Notes under the pieces: model-generated | What the model saw: only the letters and a program-made list of their open reading frames with translations | Told to the model about the DNA's origin: nothing | Databases searched by the model: none | Translations under genes and position numbers: made by a program | Source of the DNA: Gemmobacter serpentinus | Lineage (GTDB): Bacteria; Pseudomonadota; Alphaproteobacteria; Rhodobacterales; Rhodobacteraceae | Assembly (NCBI RefSeq): GCF_008973825.1 | Contig: NZ_WCHR01000034.1 | Span: 42,840 to 106,839 of the forward strand | Length of the DNA stretch: 64,000 nucleotides | Reading direction: 5' to 3' | Shown here: positions 36,548 to 45,084 of the stretch, one piece after another | Position numbering within the stretch: the stretch's first letter is position 1 | Layout: each line of letters starts with the position of its first letter

Positions 36548-37468
36548 TCAGCGCCAGATCGGGTTCGACCAGGCCCGGCGCCCGGCAGCGTCAATCACCG
36601 TCACCCGCAGCCAGGGCGAGGCGGCAAAACGCTCAAGCTCCATATGGCTCCGCGTCATGGAAGCGCCATGCACCGCCCGCGCCGCCGTGCCCTGCCCCTG
36701 CACGATCATGCTGACCACGGCCGAGCTTTCCACCCGGATCTCATCGCCCACGATCTCCACATTGCGCAGTTCCGGCCCCTGACTGCTGTAAAACTCCCCT
36801 GCCTTCAGCGCCGCAAGCAGCGCCTCGGGCGTGTTCTCGGTGGCCTTGACCATGACCCAGCCGCCGAAATGGTCCGGCTCGGTGAAATGCGCGTCATCGG
36901 TCGCGATCACGCTCAGCCGCCGCCCCTCGGTCAGCAGCAGATCGGCAATGGCAAAGCCATCGGGCCGGTCGCAGCCAATGGCGCAGCCGTGATTATAGAT
37001 CTCCACCGCATGGGCGGCGGTAATGGTGCGGGCGTCCGACAGCGTCAGACCTGACCATTGCGGATGGGCGATGGCCACAAAGGCCCCGGCAGCCACCGCG
37101 CGGGCCGCGATCTCGGGCCCGGTTTCCATACCGGGATGCACCGCGAAATCGGGGGCATGGCCGGGGGCGAAATCGGGCGGCAGACCCACGGCCAGGATAT
37201 GCCACAGCTCGCCATTCAGCATCGGGCCGGAATGCAGCTCGGCCCCTAGAAGGGTGGTGAACCCATCAGACCGGAACGGCACCGTGTCGATGATCGGATA
37301 GCCGTAGCGCCCGACGAAATGATCGGTCAAGGCCATGAAATCATAGCCTTCCGCGCGGTAGCGCCGGCACACCTCTTCCGGGGGCAGCGCGCCGTCTGAA
37401 CGGTCGGAATGGGTGTGCAGATTGCCGCGCCAGAAGCGGCCGGGGGCAGTAAAGGCGGCAAGGCGCAT
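36548..37468 (-). CDS. PHP-domain metallohydrolase (CehA/McbA-like)
   Basis: This 306-residue protein starts at ATG 37468, with GGAG nine bases upstream; a TTG at 37489 has no such support. PHP metal motifs include HTH (His18, His20) in NLHTHSDRSDG, LTDH, a mid-domain AHPQWSG and a late ATDDAHF. CehA/McbA-type enzymes hydrolyse esters, carbamates or phosphoesters; the substrate here is unknown. It is a stand-alone gene converging on the PAS gene with no bases between the stop codons. Confidence 0.82.
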   Translation of the reverse strand: MRLAAFTAPGRFWRGNLHTHSDRSDGALPPEEVCRRYRAEGYDFMALTDHFVGRYGYPIIDTVPFRSDGFTTLLGAELHSGPMLNGELWHILAVGLPPDFAPGHAPDFAVHPGMETGPEIAARAVAAGAFVAIAHPQWSGLTLSDARTITAAHAVEIYNHGCAIGCDRPDGFAIADLLLTEGRRLSVIATDDAHFTEPDHFGGWVMVKATENTPEALLAALKAGEFYSSQGPELRNVEIVGDEIRVESSAVVSMIVQGQGTAARAVHGASMTRSHMELERFAASPWLRVTVIDAAGRRAWSNPIWR

Positions 37469-37585
37469 CGATGGCACTCCGTCAATCAATCTTGGCAGAT
37501 CAGTCCCCGATCTTGCCGCAAGCCGTCTTGCCCATGCTGCCCTGATCGCGACGCGAAAGTCCGACGCGCGACATCCGTGGCGGCC

Positions 37586-38545
37586 TTACAGCCATTTTCG
37601 CCATTTGAAATAGGCCCAAGTCCCGATCGCCGAGGCCAGCATCACCCCGATCGCCGCCGGATAGCCCCAGCTTTGCTCGAGTTCGGGCATATTCTTGAAA
37701 TTCATTCCATAGATCGAGGCGATCAGCGTCGGCGGCAGAAACAGCGCCGACACCACCGAAATGATCCGGACTGTCGCATTCTGTGCCAGATCGATCATCC
37801 CCAGCGTGGCATCCGAGGCTTGGGACAGGCGCTGCGCCAGAAAATCGGTATGCACCTCCAGCGATTGCAGATCGCGCAGCAGGCTGGTCGCCAATTTGCC
37901 ATGGCCCCGCATCATCGGCAGAGGCTGCGCATAGCCGATGGCGCGACCAAGCGTCAGCAGCGCCAGCCGCAACTTGGACAGAAACTCGCCCTCGCGGCCA
38001 AGCTTCTGCAAACCCAGTTGCAGCATGTCAGGGCTGCGCCCGGCGTCCTCGGGGCCATAAATCGCGCCGGTGACCGCATCCAGACCGCGCCCGACCTCCT
38101 CCAGATGGTCGGCCAGCCGGGCGATGATTTCCTCTGTCAGCCCAAGAAACACTGTCGCGGCAGAGTCACAGCCCGCCGTGGTGTGATCGGCCTTGGCGGC
38201 AAAGGTTTCAAACGGGCGCGGGCTGTGAAAGCGCACCGTCACCAGCCGCGCGGGCGTCAGCATGAAGCTGAGCGGTGCCGAAACTCTGCGCCCATCGGCG
38301 CTCTGGCCCGGCACCATGATCGTCATCACATGCACATCACCATCATGATAGAGCCGGTTCGACAGCTCGATCTCGTCCATATCGGCCTGACTGGGCAGGT
38401 CGAAACCCAGGCTGGCAAGCTGCGCGACCTCGTCGGGCGTGGGCGCCAGCAGGTCAATCCACAGCGCCTGTTCCAGCATCTCGGTCGCGACCAGCTTGCC
38501 CTGCCGGTTCTGATAGGCCTTCAGCATCGGATCTGCCTTTTGCAT
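37586..38545 (-). CDS. corA: CorA family divalent cation transporter
   Basis: This is about 319 residues. ATGs at 38569, 38545 and 38527 are possible; 38545 has the best purine-rich upstream sequence. The large N-terminal cytoplasmic domain leads into two C-terminal transmembrane helices joined by the YGMNFKNMPELEQSWGYP pore motif (GMN). The protein should form a pentameric channel for magnesium or related ions. It diverges from the flavin reductase gene. Confidence 0.9.
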   Translation of the reverse strand: MQKADPMLKAYQNRQGKLVATEMLEQALWIDLLAPTPDEVAQLASLGFDLPSQADMDEIELSNRLYHDGDVHVMTIMVPGQSADGRRVSAPLSFMLTPARLVTVRFHSPRPFETFAAKADHTTAGCDSAATVFLGLTEEIIARLADHLEEVGRGLDAVTGAIYGPEDAGRSPDMLQLGLQKLGREGEFLSKLRLALLTLGRAIGYAQPLPMMRGHGKLATSLLRDLQSLEVHTDFLAQRLSQASDATLGMIDLAQNATVRIISVVSALFLPPTLIASIYGMNFKNMPELEQSWGYPAAIGVMLASAIGTWAYFKWRKWL

Positions 38546-38686
38546 GGATGCCCGCTCGCCTCGGGACATGGGGTTCTGACTATCCGCCTTGAGGCTGCGA
38601 CAAAAGCCCCAAGCGCTTGCCCATCGCCGCTGCATGACGCAGAAGGGGAAAAGCCGCAGACCTGACGCATGATGAAGGGGCCGAGC

Positions 38687-39187
38687 ATGACCGAACCCGT
38701 GAAGATCCCCGATGCCGCACATGCGCGCGCCTTTCGCGATGCGCTTGGGTCCTTTACCACCGGGGTCACGCTGGTGACGACGACGACGCCCGAGGGCCCG
38801 CTTGGCTTTGTCGCCAACAGCTTTGCCTCGGTCTCGCTGGAGCCACCGCTGGTCCTGTGGTCACCCGCCCGCGCCTCGGCGCGCTTTGCGCCTTTCCGTG
38901 ATGCGGCCCATTACGCCATCCACATCCTTGCGCTGGAACAGTTCGACCTGATCGACCGCTTCCGGCGTGGCGGCGCAGGCTTCGCGGGCCTGGAACATGC
39001 GGTCAACCCCGAAGGCGTGCCGGTGCTGGATACGGCCCTCGCGCGGTTTGAATGCCGTCAGAGCGCGGCCCATGACGGCGGGGATCATCTGATCATCGTG
39101 GGGGCGGTGCTGCGCTTTTGCGAACGCGACGGCGCGCCCCTGGTGTTCAACCGGGGGGCCTATGGCGGCTTCGCCCATGCCGGGTAA
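38687..39187 (+). CDS. Flavin reductase family protein
   Basis: This protein is about 166 residues from ATG 38687, which has AGGGG upstream; ATG 38669 is an alternative. It has the FMN-binding split barrel of HpaC/ActVB-type flavin reductases: FRDALGSFTTGVTLVTTTTPEGPLGFVANSFASVSLEPPLVLWSP. Such proteins supply reduced flavin to a monooxygenase. No obvious partner lies next to it; the LLM monooxygenase at 19 kb is a distant candidate. Confidence 0.88.
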   Translation: MTEPVKIPDAAHARAFRDALGSFTTGVTLVTTTTPEGPLGFVANSFASVSLEPPLVLWSPARASARFAPFRDAAHYAIHILALEQFDLIDRFRRGGAGFAGLEHAVNPEGVPVLDTALARFECRQSAAHDGGDHLIIVGAVLRFCERDGAPLVFNRGAYGGFAHAG

Positions 39188-39244
39188 ACCCTCGGGCAAG
39201 CTGAGGGCGCGGCACGACTGAGCGCGCCCCGCGATTCAGCCCGG

Positions 39245-39543
39245 ATGCCCGATCAGACAGCAGCGGCTGGGGCCATCTTCAAGACGCTGGCGCGGGACGG
39301 ACGGCTGAGGATCCTCCGCCCTCTGTATTCGGAAAAGAAATCGGTCGGCGCGCTGACGGCACCGCAGTCCGCGCGGCGGGTGACGGTCAGCCGGCAATGG
39401 GCCGGACTTGGCCGCGCAGGGCTGGCCGGCTGCTGCCGCGATGGCAAGGCGATCTGCTATACGGTTCAGGGCCAAAGGTCGCCCAGGCGATTGCCCCGAT
39501 CTGCGATCTGTTCTGCGAAAACACATTCCGCCAAAGCACCTGA
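39245..39543 (+). pseudogene. Frameshifted ArsR-family repressor remnant
   Basis: The reading frame from ATG 39245 encodes an ArsR-like N-terminus: IFKTLARDGRLRIL, KKSVGALTA, a degraded recognition helix region VTVSRQWAGLGRAGL, then DGKAICYTVQG. At about 39470 one base is missing. The protein continues in the next frame as GPKVAQAIAPICDLFCENTF and stops at 39541-39543. That C-terminus matches what intact ArsR/BigR-like regulators carry. The recognition helix also looks eroded (RQWAGLG instead of QQLARLR), so this is probably decay and not only a sequencing error. Its former target may have been a sulfur-stress gene. Confidence 0.75.
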
Positions 39544-39618
39544 AGGCGGGGCCTGCAAGGGGGACGACGCATCGCCCCCCCTTGCCGCCCGAGGCCCGCC
39601 CCCGTGGGCCTTGGATGC

Positions 39619-40896
39619 CTAGTGGATGGGATCCCCCCAGCCAAAGGCCACGCGCAGCCCTTCGGCCGACCAGCCGTTGAAGGTGATCGAGCCTGCGCCA
39701 TCGACCAGATCGACCCGCGCCTGCCCCTCGACACCGCTGAAATCCAGCCCGTTCTGCTGCATATATTGCGCAAGGCCGGTCACGGTATTGCCGATGGTGA
39801 TGGTCACCGCCTCGCCTGCCTCGAAATCGGCGATCACCGCATGGGCGCCCTTGCCCGCGCGCGGAGTCCAGAAATCAAAGGCATCAATGCCGCTGCCGCC
39901 GGTCAGCGTGCTGTCGCCGCCATCCAGCATCCGAGTTTGCAATCCGTCATTGCCCTCACCGCCGTAAAGCAGCGCGGTCTGCGCGCCACCGTAAAGCATG
40001 TCATTGCCCTGATCGCCAAAGATCGTGTCGAAATGGGCGTGACCATAGATCGTGTCATTGCCCTCGCCCCCGATCAGCAGGTCGGCGCCATCATTGCCGC
40101 CGATGCTGTCATGGCCACGCCCGCCAAGGATGGTGTCATTGCCGGTGCCGCCCGACAGCAGGTCATTGCCATCCGCACCATCCAGCAGGTCATGGCCCGC
40201 GCCGGACAGGAAGCGGTCATTGCCCTGATCGCCGACCAGCGTGTCATTGCCGCCCAGACCGTAATGGACATAGATCTGCTCGGCCGTCAGCCCCTCAAAG
40301 CCCACCACATCGCCACTGGCCAGCGTCAGGAACAGCCGCCCCGCCAACGTGGAGATATAGGCCCCCGCGCCGATCACCGCCCGCCCATCCATACCATCGA
40401 CGGTAAAGCTGTCGCGGGTGATGTCGAAATCGCCGATCACGGTTTCCGACAGCGGCACATTGCCCACCAGTTGCAGGTTGAACTGGTCACTGCCCTCGCC
40501 GCCGAACAGCAGCTTGTTGCCGCCATCGCTGAGCCGGGCATTGAGAATGTCATTGCCCGCACCGCCCATCAGCGTGCTGTCGCCGCTGCCGCTTTGCAGC
40601 AGATCATGGCCAAGGCCGCCGAACAGCATGTCGCGCCCGTCGCCGCCATAAAGACGGTCATCGCCCGCGCCGCCGATCAGCGTATCATTGCCGCCGCTGC
40701 CAAAGATCTGGTCATGGCCATCACCGCCATCGATATAGTCGGAGCCGCCAAGCGCATTGATGATGTCATTGCCGGCACCGCCATAAATCAGATCGGCAAG
40801 GGTGCTGCCATTGAGGGTATCGGCGAGGTCAGAGCCGATCAGCGTCACATTGAAGGGCCCGACCGGGACGGGCTGAATGGGGGGGATAATGGGCAT
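39619..40896 (-). CDS. RTX calcium-binding repeat protein
   Basis: This 425-residue protein is built from glycine-rich nonapeptides GGxGxDxhx in two blocks (about residues 20-130 and 215-340), separated by a non-repeat segment and followed by a C-terminal domain ending GWGDPIH. There is no signal peptide, which fits type I secretion with a C-terminal signal. No enzyme domain is visible. It diverges from a second RTX gene; no type I secretion ABC or HlyD gene is present in the window. Confidence 0.85.
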   Translation of the reverse strand: MPIIPPIQPVPVGPFNVTLIGSDLADTLNGSTLADLIYGGAGNDIINALGGSDYIDGGDGHDQIFGSGGNDTLIGGAGDDRLYGGDGRDMLFGGLGHDLLQSGSGDSTLMGGAGNDILNARLSDGGNKLLFGGEGSDQFNLQLVGNVPLSETVIGDFDITRDSFTVDGMDGRAVIGAGAYISTLAGRLFLTLASGDVVGFEGLTAEQIYVHYGLGGNDTLVGDQGNDRFLSGAGHDLLDGADGNDLLSGGTGNDTILGGRGHDSIGGNDGADLLIGGEGNDTIYGHAHFDTIFGDQGNDMLYGGAQTALLYGGEGNDGLQTRMLDGGDSTLTGGSGIDAFDFWTPRAGKGAHAVIADFEAGEAVTITIGNTVTGLAQYMQQNGLDFSGVEGQARVDLVDGAGSITFNGWSAEGLRVAFGWGDPIH

Positions 40897-41272
40897 TGGT
40901 TACTCCAGATAACGTCAAAACATGCAAAGCCAGACTGCCCATGCCTTGCCTGGGGCTCTGCGGCCCCTGAACACCAAGGCAACCTATCGATGCCTCGCGC
41001 GATTCGCCACGAAATCGCAGCAAATGTGGCGAAACAAGGGCATCGAGAAGTGGAAACAATGTCCATTTCGCCGCAGGGGTCCAACCCCCAGGGGCGCCGC
41101 GCGGCAAGGCATGAACATGCGGGTTTAAACCAAAGTTTGTGGGCGGGATCTTGCCCATAAACCTTTCGCCCCTTTCACCCGGTCACGGGTTTTGCCAAAG
41201 ACTTGCACCGAACCTACGCATTTTCCGTGCGTTTCAACCCTGAGACGAACTGTGCAGTATTAGGAGACCGAC
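40897..41272. other. Divergent control region between two RTX genes
   Basis: This 376-base gap drives genes in both directions. It holds an 8 bp inverted repeat TTCGCCAC / GTGGCGAA with 15 bases between (41003-41010 and 41026-41033). No firm promoter or terminator was identified elsewhere in it. GGAG is present just before the ATG at 41273. Confidence 0.5.
41003..41033. promoter_or_regulatory. Inverted repeat TTCGCCAC-N15-GTGGCGAA
   Basis: The 8 bp arms are exact reverse complements, lying between the two divergent RTX genes. This could be an operator controlling both genes; the binding protein is unknown. Confidence 0.4.
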
Positions 41273-43519
41273 ATGCCCGACGTTCCTGGCAATCTGAGCA
41301 CAACCTACACGATCGCGACCACCGGGTTGGTGAACATCCTAAACGACCCGACGAAACCGCCGGTCGATTACGCATCGCTGGAGGTCAATGGCGACGTCGA
41401 TTACTATCGGATCACGCTGCGCGCGGGCTATTCCTATGATTTTCTGGTGAATGGTCTGGAAGGTTCAGCCGCCGATATCCAGATGCAGCTGCTGACCTCA
41501 ACCAATTCCTCGATCAGCGGACTTGGTTGGGTCAATCATGGCTCGCGCTTCTCGTTCGTATCGGCAACAAGCACCACCTTCTACCTCGCGGTGCAGGATG
41601 ACTATACAGGCGACAGTGGCAATCCGCAGGCCGGGGCAGAGGGCGCCTATGCGATCACCATCCGCGGTGGCGATGATGTGATGAACACAACCGCAACCAC
41701 CGCAGTTATCGCGGGCAGCGGAAACACGATCCACACGCTTGGCCAGTCCAACGACGTCGACTACTTCAAGGTCAATCTTAAAGCGGGCCTGACCTATGAC
41801 TTCACGCTGATAGCGGCTGAAGCAGATGCCGATATGCAAATTGCCATCATGAATGCGCAGAATGCACGGCTGACCTATGCGAGCGAGGGCGGAACGGTCT
41901 CGATCACGCCCGCCACCAGCGGTCAATATTACATCCGCATCAGCGATGACTATACCTATGACCGCGCAGCCGAAGGCCAATACACCATCACCGCGCGCAT
42001 GGGCGACACGATTCAGGGCAATGCCTCGACCACCGCGGTTATCAATGGCACCGGGGTGATCGCCTCGGATCTGGCGCAATCCAACGATTCCGACTGGTTC
42101 AAGGTCAATCTGGTGGCCGGGCGCAGCTATGGCTTTGGCCTTGGTGGCGACGGGTCGTTGAATTCGCTGGATGATGGCCGGATCGAGATCCGCACCAAGG
42201 CCGGGGCACTGGTCAGCTATGCCGAGGAAAACGGCGTGGCAACGATCAATCCGACTGCCAGCGACCAGTATTTCATCATCGTGAAGGATGATTACAGCTA
42301 CGACAACAGCGGTGAGGGCAATTACCGCATCACCGCGATGATGAACGACACCATCGTCAACAACACCGCGACCACGGCCACGCTTGGGCACAATGCCTCG
42401 GTGGTGTCGAATATCGATGCGCCCAAGGACACCGACTGGTTCAAGACTGCGCTGAGCGCGGGCCTGACCTATGGCTTCAAGATCGCGGGCAATGGCGGCA
42501 ATGGCGTCTCTGACCCGGATGTCTATTTGCGCGACACCAATGGCAGCACGATCCTTGTCTATGGCGACAACTACTCCGACAGCACCTCGACCATCAGCTA
42601 TACCGCAACGCGGGGCGGCACCTATTTCGTGCAGGCCGGCAATATCAATGAAAGCGATGTGGGCAGCTATCGCCTGACCTCGATCGCGACCGATACCGTG
42701 CGCAATGATGTGGCGACCGGCGCAAATATCGTCGATGGCGAGAAACGTCTGGGCAAGATCGATGTCGCGGGCGATGCCGACTGGTACAAGGTCAAGCTGG
42801 TCGAAGGCCGCGAGTATACCATCAAACTCAGCGGCAACACCGCCAATCCCAAGCTCGCCGCGTCAATGCTGGGGCTCTATGATGATGATGGCGCGCGGAT
42901 CACCTATGCCTATGGGTCGGGGTCCAGCGCGGCCGTCATCACCTTCACGGCAACCGCGACCGGCACCTATTTCCTTGGCGCTGCGGGCTATGGTTCGGCC
43001 AGCGGCAATTTCGCGCTGACGCTTGGGTCGAACGCCACCAAATTTGTCGGCAACAATGCCGCCAATGATCTGACCGGCAATTCCCGCGCCAATCTGCTGC
43101 AAGGCAATGGCGGCAATGACAAGCTCTATGGTCAGGGCGGCAATGACACGTTGCAGGGCGGCAAGGGCAATGACTGGCTCCATGGCGGCGCGGGCAAGGA
43201 CAAACTTCTGGGTGGCGATGGCAAGGATGTGCTGAACGGCAATGCCGGGAATGACATCCTGACCGGCGGCAAGGGCAACGATCACTTCATCTTCAACCGC
43301 AATGGCGACCGCGATGTGATCACCGACTTCCAGGACAATGTCGACACGATCCATCTGGTCGGTCTGGGCGTGAAGACGGTGAGCCAGGCCTTGGCCAAGG
43401 CGAAACAGGTCGGCAGCGATGTGGTCTTCGACTTCGGCAAGGGCGACACCCTGCGCATCGAGGATGTGACGAAGAACCAACTGAAGAACGATCTCGCCTT
43501 CGACATGGTCATCGGCTGA
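41273..43519 (+). CDS. Secreted protein with five PPC-like domains and RTX repeats
   Basis: This encodes 748 residues with no signal peptide. Five beta-rich modules of about 110-120 residues each carry the signature DxD(W/Y)(Y/F)(K/R), at residues 41, 161, 272, 386 and 501, and end in a GxYxhxh strand. These resemble bacterial pre-peptidase C-terminal (PPC) domains. They are followed by RTX nonapeptides at about 605-670 and a C-terminal domain with HFIFNRNGDRDVITDFQDNVDTI, as in serralysins. No protease domain is present, so it is more likely an adhesin, surface layer or binding protein. Export by a type I system is expected. Confidence 0.82.
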   Translation: MPDVPGNLSTTYTIATTGLVNILNDPTKPPVDYASLEVNGDVDYYRITLRAGYSYDFLVNGLEGSAADIQMQLLTSTNSSISGLGWVNHGSRFSFVSATSTTFYLAVQDDYTGDSGNPQAGAEGAYAITIRGGDDVMNTTATTAVIAGSGNTIHTLGQSNDVDYFKVNLKAGLTYDFTLIAAEADADMQIAIMNAQNARLTYASEGGTVSITPATSGQYYIRISDDYTYDRAAEGQYTITARMGDTIQGNASTTAVINGTGVIASDLAQSNDSDWFKVNLVAGRSYGFGLGGDGSLNSLDDGRIEIRTKAGALVSYAEENGVATINPTASDQYFIIVKDDYSYDNSGEGNYRITAMMNDTIVNNTATTATLGHNASVVSNIDAPKDTDWFKTALSAGLTYGFKIAGNGGNGVSDPDVYLRDTNGSTILVYGDNYSDSTSTISYTATRGGTYFVQAGNINESDVGSYRLTSIATDTVRNDVATGANIVDGEKRLGKIDVAGDADWYKVKLVEGREYTIKLSGNTANPKLAASMLGLYDDDGARITYAYGSGSSAAVITFTATATGTYFLGAAGYGSASGNFALTLGSNATKFVGNNAANDLTGNSRANLLQGNGGNDKLYGQGGNDTLQGGKGNDWLHGGAGKDKLLGGDGKDVLNGNAGNDILTGGKGNDHFIFNRNGDRDVITDFQDNVDTIHLVGLGVKTVSQALAKAKQVGSDVVFDFGKGDTLRIEDVTKNQLKNDLAFDMVIG

Positions 43520-43565
43520 CGGAACAGAGGGGGCGGTGGCAACGCTGCCGCCCCCCAAATAAGCG

Positions 43566-43603
43566 ACGGGGCCCGTATCCAGATCGGAACGGGCCCCGTT
43601 TTC
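43566..43603. terminator. Bidirectional terminator between the RTX gene and gapR
   Basis: ACGGGGCCCGT (43566-43576) and ACGGGCCCCGT (43589-43599) pair perfectly over 11 bp and are followed by TTTT on the plus strand. It sits between converging genes. Confidence 0.85.
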
Positions 43604-43630
43604 ATGTCGAAAGCTATGCCGCTTGCGGCC

Positions 43631-43879
43631 TTACTCCATGCCAAGCGCCTGCTTATACAGCTCCAGGATCGCCTCTTCCTCGGCAATGTCATCGGCCTTG
43701 CGCTTGCGCAGTGCGATGATCTTTTTCATCACCTTGGTGTCATAGCCCCGGCCCTTTGCCTCGGCCATCACCTCTTTCTGCTGTTCGGTGATATCCTTTT
43801 TCTCGGCTTCCAGTTGCTCATACCGCTCGATGAACTGGCGCAGCTCGTCGGCGGTGACGTTATAGGGATCGTCGCTCAT
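43631..43879 (-). CDS. gapR: GapR-type nucleoid-associated protein (DUF2312)
   Basis: This 82-residue protein starts at ATG 43879 with GAGG upstream; an upstream frame from 43933 has no such support. It is helical and charged, with the conserved LRQFIERYEQLEAEKKDI, EAKGRGYDTKVMKKIIALRKRK and LELYKQALGM segments. In Caulobacter the GapR protein forms a clamp on overtwisted DNA and helps topoisomerases during replication. Confidence 0.93.
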   Translation of the reverse strand: MSDDPYNVTADELRQFIERYEQLEAEKKDITEQQKEVMAEAKGRGYDTKVMKKIIALRKRKADDIAEEEAILELYKQALGME

Positions 43880-43960
43880 TCTTGCCTCATTTCCTTGTTG
43901 CGCATTTCTACCGTCCGCACCGGGCCGCGGCAAGCCGGGAGGAGACAGGCCAGGATGGCG

Positions 43961-44599
43961 TCAGAGGATCTGCGCCATCTCCTGGGCTGCCAGCCGACCG
44001 GCGCGCGGGCGCACCTTTTCCGGGTCGCCATAGCCAAGGTTCACCAGCATCAGCGCCTCGCGCATCCCATCGGGTGCAAAGACCCGCGCCGCGCCGGCCT
44101 TGTCAAATCCGCCCATCGGCCCGCAATCCAGGCCAAGCGCCCGCGCCGCCAGAATGAAATAGCCCGCCTGCAAGGTCGCATTCATCCGCGCCCAGGCGCG
44201 CGCACCGTCCAGATTGTCGGCAAAGCCGCCGGTCGGATCTTTCATATGCGGGGCAAGGCGCGGATAATGCTGCCAAAATTGCGCATCAGCCCAAAGGATG
44301 GCCGTCGCGGGTGCGGCCAGCGTCTTGTCGCGATTGCCCGCCGCCAGCAGCGGCCCAAGCTGCGCCTTGGCCTCGGCCGAGCGGATGAAGCTCACGCGCA
44401 GGGGCTGCGAATTATTGGCGGTCGGTGCCATCTTCGCCAGATCAAGGATCTGCATCAGCAGTGCGTCAGACACCGGGCGGTCCAGAAAGCCGTTATGGGT
44501 ATGGGCCGCGCGGAACATGAGGTCCAGCCCTGCATCCGGCATGACCGCCATGGCCGCCTTTGCCGCCGCAATTTCCGTCATCACTGCTTCATCCGCCAT
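43961..44599 (-). CDS. Nitroreductase family protein, RutE-like
   Basis: This 212-residue FMN oxidoreductase starts at ATG 44599, after GGAAGGGG. It closely follows E. coli RutE (malonic semialdehyde reductase, about 196 residues) in THNGFLDRPVSDALL, MAPTANNSQPLRVSFIRSAEAK, GNRDKTLAAPATAIL and ALGLDCGPMGGFDKAG. No other rut (pyrimidine degradation) genes are near, so the substrate may be another aldehyde, enone or nitro compound. Confidence 0.85.
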   Translation of the reverse strand: MADEAVMTEIAAAKAAMAVMPDAGLDLMFRAAHTHNGFLDRPVSDALLMQILDLAKMAPTANNSQPLRVSFIRSAEAKAQLGPLLAAGNRDKTLAAPATAILWADAQFWQHYPRLAPHMKDPTGGFADNLDGARAWARMNATLQAGYFILAARALGLDCGPMGGFDKAGAARVFAPDGMREALMLVNLGYGDPEKVRPRAGRLAAQEMAQIL

Positions 44600-44794
44600 C
44601 GGCGCATCCCCTTCCCGTCTCGGTGGCCCGCCATTGCGGCTTGCCAGCACCCGCATCGTCAGTTAGGCCGTTCAGGCCGGGCGAAAGCCTGCACGAAAAT
44701 CCGCCGAAGACAAGCGCGCGCAGAAGCGCAGGGCAAGCCCGAACCGCGCGGATTTAGATCAAGGGACAGGATCTTTCCAAAAAGGGGAATGCGC

Positions 44795-45010
44795 ATGGAC
44801 TGGCTGGTGGTGATCGGTGCCATTGTGTCGCTGGCAGGGATTGCCGGGCTGATCTGGTGCGTGCTGATGGCGCTGAATGCCCGCAAAAGCGCCCATGACG
44901 AAGACGAGATGCGGGTGCGCCTGCAACGCGTCGTGCTGTTGAACATGTCGGCGCTTGGCGTCTCGGCGCTTGGGTTGATGATCGTGGTCACCGGCATCGT
45001 GCTGAAGTGA
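44795..45010 (+). CDS. Small two-helix membrane protein
   Basis: This encodes 71 residues from ATG 44795, with GGGG seven bases upstream. The ATG at 44789 is too close to that site. A frame open far upstream is antisense to other genes. Two hydrophobic helices (about 4-27 and 48-70) are joined by a charged loop (NARKSAHDEDEMRVRLQR). No family is recognised. It is followed by the convergent FadJ-like gene. Confidence 0.65.
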   Translation: MDWLVVIGAIVSLAGIAGLIWCVLMALNARKSAHDEDEMRVRLQRVVLLNMSALGVSALGLMIVVTGIVLK

Positions 45011-45084
45011 TCCGGCCCCGATCGCGATGATCGGGCACCGGCCATAGGCCCTTGCCGCAGGTCTTCTGGCGCGCCCCTGCCAGT

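Noticed and set aside
39604..41160. A 518-codon plus-strand frame opposite the RTX gene
   Set aside because: It is rich in repeated Ala/Ile/His words that mirror the RTX nonapeptides on the other strand. The RTX reading on the minus strand explains the sequence.
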